Part shown: piece after piece, positions 24,786-32,276 of the stretch | How the letters are laid out: each line of letters begins with the position of its first letter | Numbering within the stretch: position 1 is the stretch's first letter | Source of the DNA: an uncultured Opitutia bacterium | GTDB lineage: Bacteria; Verrucomicrobiota; Verrucomicrobiia; Opitutales; UBA953 | Direction: 5' to 3' | NCBI GenBank assembly: GCA_903921665.1 | Contig: CAIXQT010000019.1 | Location: forward strand, 1 to 36,784 | DNA length: 36,784 bases | Notes under the pieces: generated by a model | What the model saw: the letters and a program-made list of their open reading frames with translations, nothing else | The model's database searches: none | What the model was told of the DNA's origin: nothing | Translations under genes and position numbers: made by a program

Positions 24786-25865
24786 TCAAGGCGGCGAGCG
24801 GCGGCTCCCCTTCCGCAACCATGATACCGAAGTCGAGGCCCCTCCGGAGGCGGCCACGCAGGCCTGCAGGAAGGACTGAGGCTCCTGCTGCACCGTGAAC
24901 AGGTAGAGGCGCGGACCGGCGCCTTGCGGGGCCTTCCCGAAGGCCTGCAGCCATTCGCGTTGCCAACGGACATGCCCTTTCTGCGCTCCCCCGACCTTGT
25001 GGTAGGTACTGTCCGAATAGATCATCTTCGGTTCGCCTTTCTTCGTCTCATACAACCGGACGCCGTCCTGAAAATCGGAGAAGACCACCAACGCGTCGTA
25101 GGGCTCCGCCAGCAGGCGATCAATCCACGCACCGAGCGACCCTTTCTCACAAGCCGAACGGACCTTGGCCTGGACGCTCCGGCCGGTCGGCGTGAGCGTC
25201 TCGACACGGGTCTGCGTCGGACCTTCGCGCAGGCGCGGGGCGACCCCATGGAAACGTCGTCCGAAAACGACCGTGTCCCCCAAGCCTACGACCCGGGCGC
25301 CGTCGAAGCGGTAGACGTCGGCGTCGGGAAACTCCTTCCGGATCTCCGCCTCGACGCGCGGCAGATATGAACGCATGGACCCCGAGCAGTCCAAGTAGAC
25401 CGCGACGCGTTTGGCCCGGATGAATGCTCCCATCACCGGGCGGCCCACGAAGCCCGCGCGATTACCCAAGCCGGCGCCGAGGCCATTACCACCGAAGCCA
25501 CCGAGGCCGCGACCGAAGCCGCCCTTCCCTTGCCCCCCGGACATTCCGGCAAGGCCCATCTCGGGTGCCGTCGTTTTCATCGGGGGCAAAGCCAACGTCG
25601 CACTGGCCGACTTCGACGTGAGTCGACGCTGCGGGACCGAGACCTTCGGCTTACGCTGGACCGGATGCGAAACCGACGGGCCGCCCGACCGACCGCCGGC
25701 CACGGCATGAGACGTGAATTCACGCTTGGGCGCCGGGGTCGGGGAACGGAAGACGATCCAACAGGCGCCGATGACCAACAGCCCATGCAGAGACAAAGAT
25801 AGCAACAAGCTACGCCAGGATCTGCCCACAGGCCGACGAGCGACTAACGGTTCCGGAATTACCAT
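24786..25865 (-). CDS. TonB-anchor-like protein with a VWA-like domain, paralogue 1
   Basis: The 359-residue protein starts with a cytoplasmic tail and one membrane helix (about 19-39) containing S23-L-S-L-H27, the SxxxH pattern of the TonB anchor. A proline/lysine linker holds RLTSKSASATLALPPM (81-96), then a glycine-rich stretch (about 106-140). From residue 152 comes the VWA-like part: RVAVYLDCSGSM (DxSxS metal site), YLPRVEAEIRKEFPDADVY, and YDALVVFSDFQDG with a second acidic site. It ends in RLYLFTVQQEP and CVAASGGAST. Paralogues lie at 25961 and 26854. No catalytic function is recognised; binding or sensing in the periplasm is inferred. Confidence 0.82.
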   Translation of the reverse strand: MVIPEPLVARRPVGRSWRSLLLSLSLHGLLVIGACWIVFRSPTPAPKREFTSHAVAGGRSGGPSVSHPVQRKPKVSVPQRRLTSKSASATLALPPMKTTAPEMGLAGMSGGQGKGGFGRGLGGFGGNGLGAGLGNRAGFVGRPVMGAFIRAKRVAVYLDCSGSMRSYLPRVEAEIRKEFPDADVYRFDGARVVGLGDTVVFGRRFHGVAPRLREGPTQTRVETLTPTGRSVQAKVRSACEKGSLGAWIDRLLAEPYDALVVFSDFQDGVRLYETKKGEPKMIYSDSTYHKVGGAQKGHVRWQREWLQAFGKAPQGAGPRLYLFTVQQEPQSFLQACVAASGGASTSVSWLRKGSRRSPP

Positions 25866-25960
25866 GGGACTCAGACTAGCGGCCGGCGACTTGGCACAAG
25901 CGACGAGCCCAAGGAGGTTTCCCCTCGTCCCTGCCCCGCTATCCTCCCCAGCGAATCCTC

Positions 25961-26725
25961 TTAATTACCAGGGCGCGGAGGGCCATCCGGACGCAACCAG
26001 TCGATGAGCGTGAACTTACCGCCGGAAACCTCGGCCGACTTCTGCAAGATGCGGCTGGCGGGATTCCGGGTGGAGAAAAGGTATAGCACCGGACCCTTGC
26101 CGGCATTGGCCAGATCGAAGGAGCCGACCCAAGCGTCCTCCCAAGCCTTCTCCGCGACCGTGCGGTCGTCCTTGATCCGCTCTTCCGGCTCGAGCCGCTG
26201 GGAAGCGTCATCGACATAAGTCTGCACGGTCGGCTTGCCGGGACGTACCTGCAGGACCTGATCGTTGAAATCAGAAAAGATCACCAACGCATCGTAACGT
26301 TTTTCGGTGCGCAGGATATCCACCCAGGCGCCCACGGAGCCTGCTTCGAAATTGCCGGCATAGCGCGCAAGGATCGCCTTGCCGGTCGGGCTCAGGCGGC
26401 TCGTATCCAAGCTGACCGTCGGGTCGGCCGGCGTCGGCTTGTGCGGCAGCACCGAAGACGCGCCACCGCGCACCGAAGCGCCATCCACCCAGACCTTGAT
26501 CGCGGGCACCTGGAAGACGTCGGCGTCTGGGAATTGCTTGCGGACCTCGGCTTCGACCCCGGCGAGGTACGGCACCATGGAGTTCGAGCAATCGAGATAG
26601 ACCGCGATGCGCGGCCCGGCCGGAGGAGTGACGACACGCGGATCGGTGACGACGGTCGTCGCCGCATGCGCCAGCATCGTAAGCATCGTGAAGCAGGAGG
26701 CGGCGATAAATCGGGGCAGTTTCAT
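25961..26725 (-). CDS. Secreted VWA-like protein, paralogue 2
   Basis: The 254-residue protein has a cleavable signal peptide (FIAASCFTMLTMLAHA) instead of the membrane anchor and linker of its paralogues, so only the VWA-like head is exported. It keeps IAVYLDCSNSMVPYLAGVEA with DxSxS, FPDADVFQVPAIKVW, GAWVDILRTEKRYDALVIFS, and the ending LYLFSTRNPASRILQKSAEV. It is 95 bp upstream of paralogue 1 and lies downstream of the paralogue 3 terminator. A GATAAT hexamer (26740-26745, - strand) is a possible -10, with no good -35 at normal spacing. Role unknown. Confidence 0.82.
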   Translation of the reverse strand: MKLPRFIAASCFTMLTMLAHAATTVVTDPRVVTPPAGPRIAVYLDCSNSMVPYLAGVEAEVRKQFPDADVFQVPAIKVWVDGASVRGGASSVLPHKPTPADPTVSLDTSRLSPTGKAILARYAGNFEAGSVGAWVDILRTEKRYDALVIFSDFNDQVLQVRPGKPTVQTYVDDASQRLEPEERIKDDRTVAEKAWEDAWVGSFDLANAGKGPVLYLFSTRNPASRILQKSAEVSGGKFTLIDWLRPDGPPRPGN

Positions 26726-26739
26726 GGCGGTGTAAGGAC

Positions 26740-26745
26740 ATTATC
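26740..26745 (-). promoter_or_regulatory. Possible -10 hexamer (GATAAT) for VWA paralogue 2
   Basis: The hexamer matches the sigma70 -10 consensus at five of six positions and lies 14 bp before the start codon. The nearest -35-like CTGACA (26775-26780) is 29 bp away, too far, so this is weak. Confidence 0.25.
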
Positions 26746-26802
26746 ATCCAAGCAAGGCCGCCGGAGAAGCCGATTGTCAGGTCATGAGGCAAAGTCCCCA
26801 AC

Positions 26803-26832
26803 AAAAAGGCGAAGCCCATGGGCTTCGCCTTT
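26803..26832 (-). terminator. Terminator of VWA paralogue 3
   Basis: A perfect 28-bp palindrome (26805-26832, centred on CCCATGGG) with arms AAAGGCGAAG / CTTCGCCTTT. On the - strand it continues into further Ts (five in a row), 21 bp after the stop at 26854. Confidence 0.92.
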
Positions 26833-26853
26833 CAAGTCATGTCACGAGTCCGA

Positions 26854-28815
26854 TCAGCGGGTCGGGGCGGCGCCACGCGAGCTCCCTGAACCAGTCTGAG
26901 CCGGGCGGAATCGGAGGACGGCGTTGGCGCCGGCACCCGTCGCCGGAGCGGACATTTCGACGGTGAAGAAGCCAGCCGCGGCCTTGTTCGGGACAACCGA
27001 GACGACCTTCGCGCCAGCCGGGAAGCGCGCATCGAGAATCATCATGCCGGCCCTGAGGTCGATGGAACCGGAGACCTCGGTGATGGACTTGGAATCCTTG
27101 GCGAGCGTACCGACCGCCTGGATGAGGGGCGTGAAGGCGAAGACGGTGTTCGTCGAGTCTTCGGTGAGCGGAGCCGAGATCGTCAGCTGCTTATCGATCA
27201 CGCGCTTCTTGCGCTTCTTCTCAGGGTCTTCCGGATCGATGATCTCCTTGTAGGTCGGCAGCGAGATGACCGTGGCGCCATCGGGGATGCCGCGGCCGCT
27301 GGCCGGCATGCCGACGTAGAGGTCGTCGTAGTTATGGAGGTCGTTCAAGGTGCTGGTGCCTTTCTTGGCGCTACCGAACTTGACCATGATGGCGCTGCCT
27401 TCGGAGGCGGCGACGCAACGCTGGAAGATCGTGCCGGGCTTGTTGCCATAGGCACGGGAAGTGCTGATCAGGTAAAGGCGCGGCCCCTTGTTCTCGCGGG
27501 CGCCGGCGAAGGCCTGGACCCACTCATCTTCCCACTTCTTCTCCTCAGGCGTGCGTTTGTCTCCGCCGTTATTGCAGTTGATGCGACCGGAAGCGAGGGC
27601 CGTGAGCGGCTTGCTGAGCGTGAAGCTGACATTCGGCTTGATTTCGGTCACGGTGGCGCCGACAGGGATGCCCTGACCGATGGCGATCATGCCGGTAATC
27701 AGACCCGTGGTGTCCTTGCACAGGACAACCGGCTGACCGGAAGCGCCACCATTGGCAATCAAGGTCACCGTGAGGGCGAAGCCGCCGCCACCGGCACCAC
27801 GGTCGGAGAACACCGTGGGCGGATCCGGCCTCATCCCCTTATCGGGCTTGTAGCCCTTTGAGCGGATCTGGCGGATGCCATCTTGGAAGTCAGAGAAGAT
27901 CACCAACGCGTCGTAAGCCCGCTCATCCTTGAGGATGTCGACCCAGCCGCCGACGGAGCCCACCTTGAAGTTATTACCGTATTTCTTGAGGATGGCACGA
28001 CCCTGGCTGGTTAGCTTGGCCGGGTTGGTCTCGGTCGCGACCATTTCCCCCTTGGCGTTCTTCTTGGTGCCAGGGCCCGTCGCCCGGTTGAGGAACGGCT
28101 GTCCCTTGAACTTATCTCCTCCGACCACTTCGGTATCATGGACATCGATGAAGACGCCGTTGCTCAGGAAGACGTCGGCGTCAGGAAACTTATCGCGGAT
28201 CTCGGCTTCGACGCGGTCGAGATAAGGCAACATGGAGGCCGAAGCGTCGAAATAGACCGCGAGGCGCTGAGAGAAGATGCTCGCCCCCATGACCGGCCTA
28301 GCGACGAAGTTCTTGCCGCCGCCGGAGCCCATGCCCTTGCCGGTACCGATACCGCCGCCCGCGCCGCCGCCGAAACCCTTGGAGGCGCCGCCGGCCGTGG
28401 CGCCGGAAATCATCGAGGAGGCCGAAGCCGAGCTCGGCATGTCGGGCAAAGCCATGGAGGCCGTAGCGCTCTTGGAGGTGATGCGGGTGGTCGTCTTGGC
28501 GAGAGATTTGACGTTCTTCGGCTGGACCTTGCGCTCGGTGCTCTTCACGCGCTCGCCGCCGGAGCCGCCGCCCGCGCCGGTGGCGAAGGTGTTCGGATCC
28601 TTCTTGGCGTTATCGGTGACCGTCGAGACCACGAAAGCCGCCGCGATGAAGACGAGCACGACGTGGATCGCGAGAGAGACCGACAGACCGCTGGCACCGA
28701 TGCGTTGCCAGAAGCTGCGCTTCATGCGCTTCGAGACGAGGGCTTCAGCTTCGACTTTCGTCGGCTCGACCGGAGGCAGATCGCTAGGCTGAGGGGGAGG
28801 GGTTTCTTCGCTCAT
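26854..28815 (-). CDS. TonB-anchor-like protein with a VWA-like domain and three inserted modules, paralogue 3
   Basis: The 653-residue protein has a proline-rich cytoplasmic tail and a membrane helix (about 42-66) with S47-L-A-I-H51. The linker motif RITSKSATASMALPDM (111-126) is nearly identical to paralogue 1, and a glycine-rich stretch spans about 138-168. The VWA-like domain begins at LAVYFDASASM (DxSxS, 190-194) and includes YDALVIFSDFQDG (301-313). Three related modules interrupt or extend it at about 346-416, 488-562 and 566-637, each with a GM-x-G-IP-GA-V core. The fold end (GPRLYLISTS, RCVAASEGS) lies between the first two. It is 300 residues longer than paralogue 1. A G6/C6 inverted repeat lies in its leader. 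Function unknown. Confidence 0.83.
   Translation of the reverse strand: MSEETPPPQPSDLPPVEPTKVEAEALVSKRMKRSFWQRIGASGLSVSLAIHVVLVFIAAAFVVSTVTDNAKKDPNTFATGAGGGSGGERVKSTERKVQPKNVKSLAKTTTRITSKSATASMALPDMPSSASASSMISGATAGGASKGFGGGAGGGIGTGKGMGSGGGKNFVARPVMGASIFSQRLAVYFDASASMLPYLDRVEAEIRDKFPDADVFLSNGVFIDVHDTEVVGGDKFKGQPFLNRATGPGTKKNAKGEMVATETNPAKLTSQGRAILKKYGNNFKVGSVGGWVDILKDERAYDALVIFSDFQDGIRQIRSKGYKPDKGMRPDPPTVFSDRGAGGGGFALTVTLIANGGASGQPVVLCKDTTGLITGMIAIGQGIPVGATVTEIKPNVSFTLSKPLTALASGRINCNNGGDKRTPEEKKWEDEWVQAFAGARENKGPRLYLISTSRAYGNKPGTIFQRCVAASEGSAIMVKFGSAKKGTSTLNDLHNYDDLYVGMPASGRGIPDGATVISLPTYKEIIDPEDPEKKRKKRVIDKQLTISAPLTEDSTNTVFAFTPLIQAVGTLAKDSKSITEVSGSIDLRAGMMILDARFPAGAKVVSVVPNKAAAGFFTVEMSAPATGAGANAVLRFRPAQTGSGSSRGAAPTR
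26905..27780 (-). repeat. Three divergent protein modules within VWA paralogue 3
   Basis: Copies are at about 27568-27780, 27130-27354 and 26905-27120. Shared core: GMIAIGQGIPVGATVTEI, GMPASGRGIPDGATVISL and GMMILDARFPAGAKVVSV, each followed by a TLSKPL-, TISAPL- or TVEMSAP-like strand. The first two end with short returns to the VWA-like fold between them. Confidence 0.7.
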
Positions 28816-28822
28816 CGCTTAA

Positions 28823-28845
28823 GGGGGGTCACTAATCTTCCCCCC
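28823..28845 (-). promoter_or_regulatory. G6/C6 inverted repeat in the leader of VWA paralogue 3
   Basis: Six G:C pairs enclose an 11-nt loop, ending 7 bp before the ATG. In the mRNA this strong short hairpin covers the expected ribosome binding region, and no other Shine-Dalgarno is seen. The rest of the 137-bp gap to the tRNA gene contains a weak TTGCGA/TGTGTT pair that might serve the tRNA. Confidence 0.4.
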
Positions 28846-28952
28846 TCACCTGACTGCTTCAACCCTTTTTGCCCCTCCGACCCCCGCCTAACTCCTGCAA
28901 GAAATGGCTTGCGACCCAGGCCCTACCCCTTTGTGTTCGACCTCCCACTTAT

Positions 28953-29030
28953 TGCAGGGTGGAGCAGCCCGGTTAGCTCGTCAGGCTCATAACCTGAAGG
29001 TCGTAGGTTCAAATCCTACCCCTGCACCCA
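28953..29030 (+). tRNA. Initiator tRNA-Met (anticodon CAT)
   Basis: A complete 78-nt cloverleaf with encoded CCA: acceptor TGCAGGG/CCCTGCA, D stem GAGC/GCTC with the A11:U24 pair typical of initiators, anticodon arm TCAGG-CTCATAA-CCTGA, T arm GTAGG-TTCAAAT-CCTAC. The overall form matches bacterial tRNA-fMet. Departures: position 1:72 is a U:A pair instead of the usual mismatch, the anticodon stem has A29:U41 in place of the first of three G:C pairs, and base 73 is C rather than A. Transcription is on the + strand, against its neighbours. Confidence 0.95.
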
Positions 29031-29178
29031 ATTTTAAGGTCATGTAGGTCAGCGACTTAAGAAAGTGACCAAAAAGAGTTGAATTAGGCTTGAACCGACC
29101 GGAATTAAATGCACGGTATCAGGTATTAAATTTGTCCTACGGGACAATGGGGTAAGTAAGATAAAGCAGTAAAAAACA
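29031..29178 (+). other. AT-richer 148-nt trailer of the tRNA, no gene seen
   Basis: The stretch lies between the tRNA 3' end and its terminator. It is visibly more AT-rich than the rest of the window. The only notable structure is a UACG-loop hairpin at 29132-29147. A 64-codon - strand frame overlaps both terminators and is not credible. Confidence 0.5.
29132..29147 (+). other. UNCG-tetraloop hairpin in the tRNA trailer
   Basis: TTGTCC / GGACAA encloses TACG; a C(UACG)G loop is exceptionally stable in RNA. It could mark a processed small RNA. Confidence 0.4.
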
Positions 29179-29216
29179 GGCGGCTTGCATAGGGGTATGC
29201 AAGCCGCCTCCTTTTT
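29179..29216. terminator. 12-bp stem terminator after the tRNA, probably bidirectional
   Basis: GGCGGCTTGCAT / ATGCAAGCCGCC with loop AGGGGT, then TCCTTTTT on the + strand. The other strand has TGTTTTTT after the stem, so it can also stop - strand transcripts. Confidence 0.93.
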
Positions 29217-29244
29217 GGCCGGATGACATCCGCCCCAGGACACG

Positions 29245-29274
29245 AAAAAGCCCGGCTCCTTGCGGACCGGGCTT
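29245..29274 (-). terminator. Terminator of the pil operon
   Basis: On the - strand, AAGCCCGG and CCGGGCTT pair around a loop that itself can form a TCC/GGA extension, followed by TTT. It lies 22 bp after the pilC stop. Confidence 0.88.
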
Positions 29275-29295
29275 CGTCGTAGGTGCGGGGGTCGC

Positions 29296-30537
29296 TTAGC
29301 CGCCGGTCATCTTCGTGATGAGCGCGATGAGCGGGAGGAACATCGCCAAGACGATCGTGCCGACGACCACGGCGAGGAACACGATGAGCACCGGCTCGAT
29401 GATCGAAGTCAGCGCGGTCACGGCGTTGTCGACTTCTTCGTCGTAGATGTCGGCGACACGGTTGAGCATCTCCGGCAGCTGGCCGGTCTCTTCGCCGACC
29501 TGGATCATGGACGTCACCATCTGCGGGAACACGCCCGACTGCTCGAGGGGCACCGACAGCGGTTCGCCATCGCGGACCCGGTCGTGGACACGCTCCAGCG
29601 ACTTGGCGATGACCACGTTATCGAGGGTGTCGCGGGTGATCGTGATGGATTGCAGGATCGGCACGCCGGACGCCATGAGCGTCCCGAAGGTGCGCGCGAA
29701 ACGCGAGACCGAGACGATCTGGATGAAGCCGCCGACCTTAGGCAGACGGAAGATGATGCGGTCGAAGAGCTCCTTGCCCTTCTCCGTCGCGAGCCAGGTC
29801 TTCAGGCCGAAGTAGGCGCCGAAGATCAGGATCGGGGTGGCCCACCAGTATTCCGTGAGGAACTTGGAGATGCCGACGACGAACTGCGTCAGCGGGGGCA
29901 TCTGCGTCTTCTGCCCATCGAGCAGCTTCTGGAAAGAAGGCACGACCTTCACCATCAGGATGTAGACGATGATGATGGCGACGGACATGACGACGCCCGG
30001 GTAGACCATCGCGGACTTGACCTTCTTCTGGATGCGCTCGGCTTTTTCGCGGAACTTCGCGAGACGATCGAGGACCTTGTCGAGCACGCCGCCCGCTTCG
30101 CCGGCGCGGATCATGTTGACGAAGAGACGGTCGAAGACCTTAGGGTGGGCCTGCAAGGCTTCGGAAAGATTGTTACCTTGGGAGACGCTTTCAGCCACGT
30201 TGCCGAGGATGGTCTTGAAGGCCGGGTTACGTTCCTGCTTCGTGATGAGCTCGAGCGCGCGCAGGAGCGGCAATCCCGCCGTGATGAGCGTCGCCAGCTG
30301 GCGCGTCATGATCGTCACGTCGTTCTGCGTCACTTTTGCGCCGAAGCTGAAGCCAGGCTTGGCCGGAGCCGCGGAAGCCGCCGCAGGCTTGGCCGCCCCG
30401 GCGTCGCTCGCAAGCGTGGTGACCATCAGGCCTTTGGCCATGAGCTTCTGGCGGGCCTGCTCGTCGTTGGCGGCCTCGATGCGACCGGAGGTCTGCGAGC
30501 CGGTGCGGTCGATGGCGGTATACTTATAGTCGGGCAT
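29296..30537 (-). CDS. pilC: Type IV pilus / type II secretion inner-membrane platform protein PilC/GspF
   Basis: The 413-residue protein is the membrane platform of pilus or pseudopilus assembly. MPDYKYTAIDRTGSQTSGRI is the typical start. Two GspF domains are visible (about 72-195 and 275-398), with RQLATLITAGLPLLRALELI and the second copy RFARTFGTLMASGVPILQSI. Membrane helices are MSVAIIIVYILMVKVVPSF, WATPILIFGAYFGL and PVLIVFLAVVVGTIVLAMFL. A short Ala/Pro linker (about 48-66) follows the N-terminal domain. It is the last gene of the operon, 24 bp after the second PilB-type ATPase. Confidence 0.95.
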   Translation of the reverse strand: MPDYKYTAIDRTGSQTSGRIEAANDEQARQKLMAKGLMVTTLASDAGAAKPAAASAAPAKPGFSFGAKVTQNDVTIMTRQLATLITAGLPLLRALELITKQERNPAFKTILGNVAESVSQGNNLSEALQAHPKVFDRLFVNMIRAGEAGGVLDKVLDRLAKFREKAERIQKKVKSAMVYPGVVMSVAIIIVYILMVKVVPSFQKLLDGQKTQMPPLTQFVVGISKFLTEYWWATPILIFGAYFGLKTWLATEKGKELFDRIIFRLPKVGGFIQIVSVSRFARTFGTLMASGVPILQSITITRDTLDNVVIAKSLERVHDRVRDGEPLSVPLEQSGVFPQMVTSMIQVGEETGQLPEMLNRVADIYDEEVDNAVTALTSIIEPVLIVFLAVVVGTIVLAMFLPLIALITKMTGG

Positions 30538-30561
30538 GGGAGTATCGGGGTGTTATGAAAG

Positions 30562-32247
30562 TTAGGTGTACTTGAGGACTTCCTCGATCGAGGTGAGTCC
30601 GTCGAAGATGCAGCGGAGGCCGTCGTCGCGGAGCGGGCGCATGCCGGACTCGATCGCCTTCTGCTTGAGGACGAGGGTCGGCGCCCTCTGCGTGATCAGC
30701 GAACGCAGCTGGTCGGTGATCGTCATGAGCTCGAAGAGGCCTTGGCGGCCCTTGTAGCCGGAGCGGTTGCAGTCCGGGCAACCCTTGCCGAAGTAGAACT
30801 TCTTGTTGGCGATCTCCAAGGCGTCGACGTCGAGCATGTTGACGACGTCCTTGTCGGGCTCGTAAGGCGTGCGGCAGGTCTTGCAGATGCGGCGCAGGAG
30901 TCGCTGGGCGAGCACGCCTTCGAGCGAGGCGGAGATGAGGAACGGCTCCAGGCCCATGTCGATGAGACGGGTGACGGCGCCCGGGGCGTCGTTGGTGTGG
31001 AGAGTGGAAAGCACCACGTGGCCGGTCAGCGAAGCCTGGACGGCGATCTGGGCGGTCTCGAGATCTCGGATTTCACCGACCATGATGGTGTCCGGGTCCT
31101 GTCGGAGGAAGGAACGGAGGGCGGCCGCGAAGGTCAGCCCGACCTGATGGTTGATCGGCACCTGCATGATGCCTTCGACTTCATATTCGACGGGGTCCTC
31201 GGCGGTGAGGATCTTGACGTCTTCGGTGTTCACCTCGCGGAGCGCGGAATACAACGTGGTCGTCTTACCGGAGCCGGTCGGACCGGTGACGATGAAGATG
31301 CCGTTAGGGCGGCCGACCATGGCGCGGATGCCTTCCTTGATGTCGTCCTGCATCGAGAGAGCCTCGAGGCTCAGGTTCACGACGGTCTTATCGAGGATTC
31401 GGAGCACCACCGATTCGCCGAACTGCGTGGGCAAGGTCGACACGCGGAGGTCGATCTGTCGTCCGCTGATGGTCGTCTTGATGCGACCGTCCTGCGGTAT
31501 GCGTCGTTCGGCGATGTTGAGCGACGAAAGCACCTTGACGCGGGCGATGACGGCCGAGGCGAGGTTCTTGGGCGGCGGCGCCATCTCGTAGAGGGAGCCG
31601 TCGATGCGGAGGCGGATCCGGAACTCGTGCTCGAAAGGCTCGAAATGGATGTCCGACGCCTTCGCCTTGACGCCTTCCTGGAGCACCAGGTCGACGAAAC
31701 GGATGATAGGGGCCTGGCTGGCTTGCTTGGTGACATCTTCGTCGGTCACGGCCGCCGCTCCTTCGACCTGGTCGAACTCGCCCAGCAACTCTTCCATCGA
31801 AGCCGAGGTGGCCTCACCGTAGACGCGCGTGACGGCGGCCTCGACCTGCGCGGGGTCCGCGACGGCGAGCTCGATGTCGCGCTGCAGGATGAAGCCCAGT
31901 TCGTTGATGACGGAGGAATTGAAAGGATCCTTGGCCAGCAGCGTCAGCTTGCCGGCTTCGTCCGCGACGGGCAGGACGACGTACTTATGGGCCTGCGGCG
32001 CCTTGAGGAGCCTGACCAAGGCTTCGCCCGGATCGGCGGGCACGGCGGAGTAATACTGCACCTGCAGATGGTCGGCGATCGCCTGAAGGATGGTCGGACG
32101 ATCGGCGAGGCCGGTGTCCACGAGGCTGTCGCTGAAGGACTTGCCGGTGGTGGCGTGTGATTCCCAGATCTCCTCGGCCTGGGCTGGGGTCACGAGCCCT
32201 GCCTCGAGGGCGATATCACGGATCACGTCACTATGGTCGTCGAACAT
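30562..32247 (-). CDS. pilB: PilB/GspE-type assembly ATPase, copy 2
   Basis: The 561-residue ATPase powers extension of pilus or pseudopilus. Residues about 1-150 are an MshEN/N1-type domain, then N2 with SDIHFEPFEHEFRIRLRIDG. Walker A is GPTGSGKTTTLYSAL, the Asp box ILTAEDPVEYEVEG, Walker B IMVGEIRDLETA, the His box LSTLHTNDAPGAV. A zinc tetracysteine CKTC...CPDC closes the C-terminal module. It lies 29 bp after pilT and 24 bp before pilC. The copy at 33354 has the same layout; which serves which machine is unknown. Confidence 0.93.
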   Translation of the reverse strand: MFDDHSDVIRDIALEAGLVTPAQAEEIWESHATTGKSFSDSLVDTGLADRPTILQAIADHLQVQYYSAVPADPGEALVRLLKAPQAHKYVVLPVADEAGKLTLLAKDPFNSSVINELGFILQRDIELAVADPAQVEAAVTRVYGEATSASMEELLGEFDQVEGAAAVTDEDVTKQASQAPIIRFVDLVLQEGVKAKASDIHFEPFEHEFRIRLRIDGSLYEMAPPPKNLASAVIARVKVLSSLNIAERRIPQDGRIKTTISGRQIDLRVSTLPTQFGESVVLRILDKTVVNLSLEALSMQDDIKEGIRAMVGRPNGIFIVTGPTGSGKTTTLYSALREVNTEDVKILTAEDPVEYEVEGIMQVPINHQVGLTFAAALRSFLRQDPDTIMVGEIRDLETAQIAVQASLTGHVVLSTLHTNDAPGAVTRLIDMGLEPFLISASLEGVLAQRLLRRICKTCRTPYEPDKDVVNMLDVDALEIANKKFYFGKGCPDCNRSGYKGRQGLFELMTITDQLRSLITQRAPTLVLKQKAIESGMRPLRDDGLRCIFDGLTSIEEVLKYT

Positions 32248-32276
32248 GGGAATGGGTAGGTAAAGGGAGGGTCAGG

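Noticed and set aside
29049..29243. 64-codon - strand frame between the tRNA and pilC
   Set aside because: It overlaps the tRNA terminator, has no start signal and no recognisable domain.
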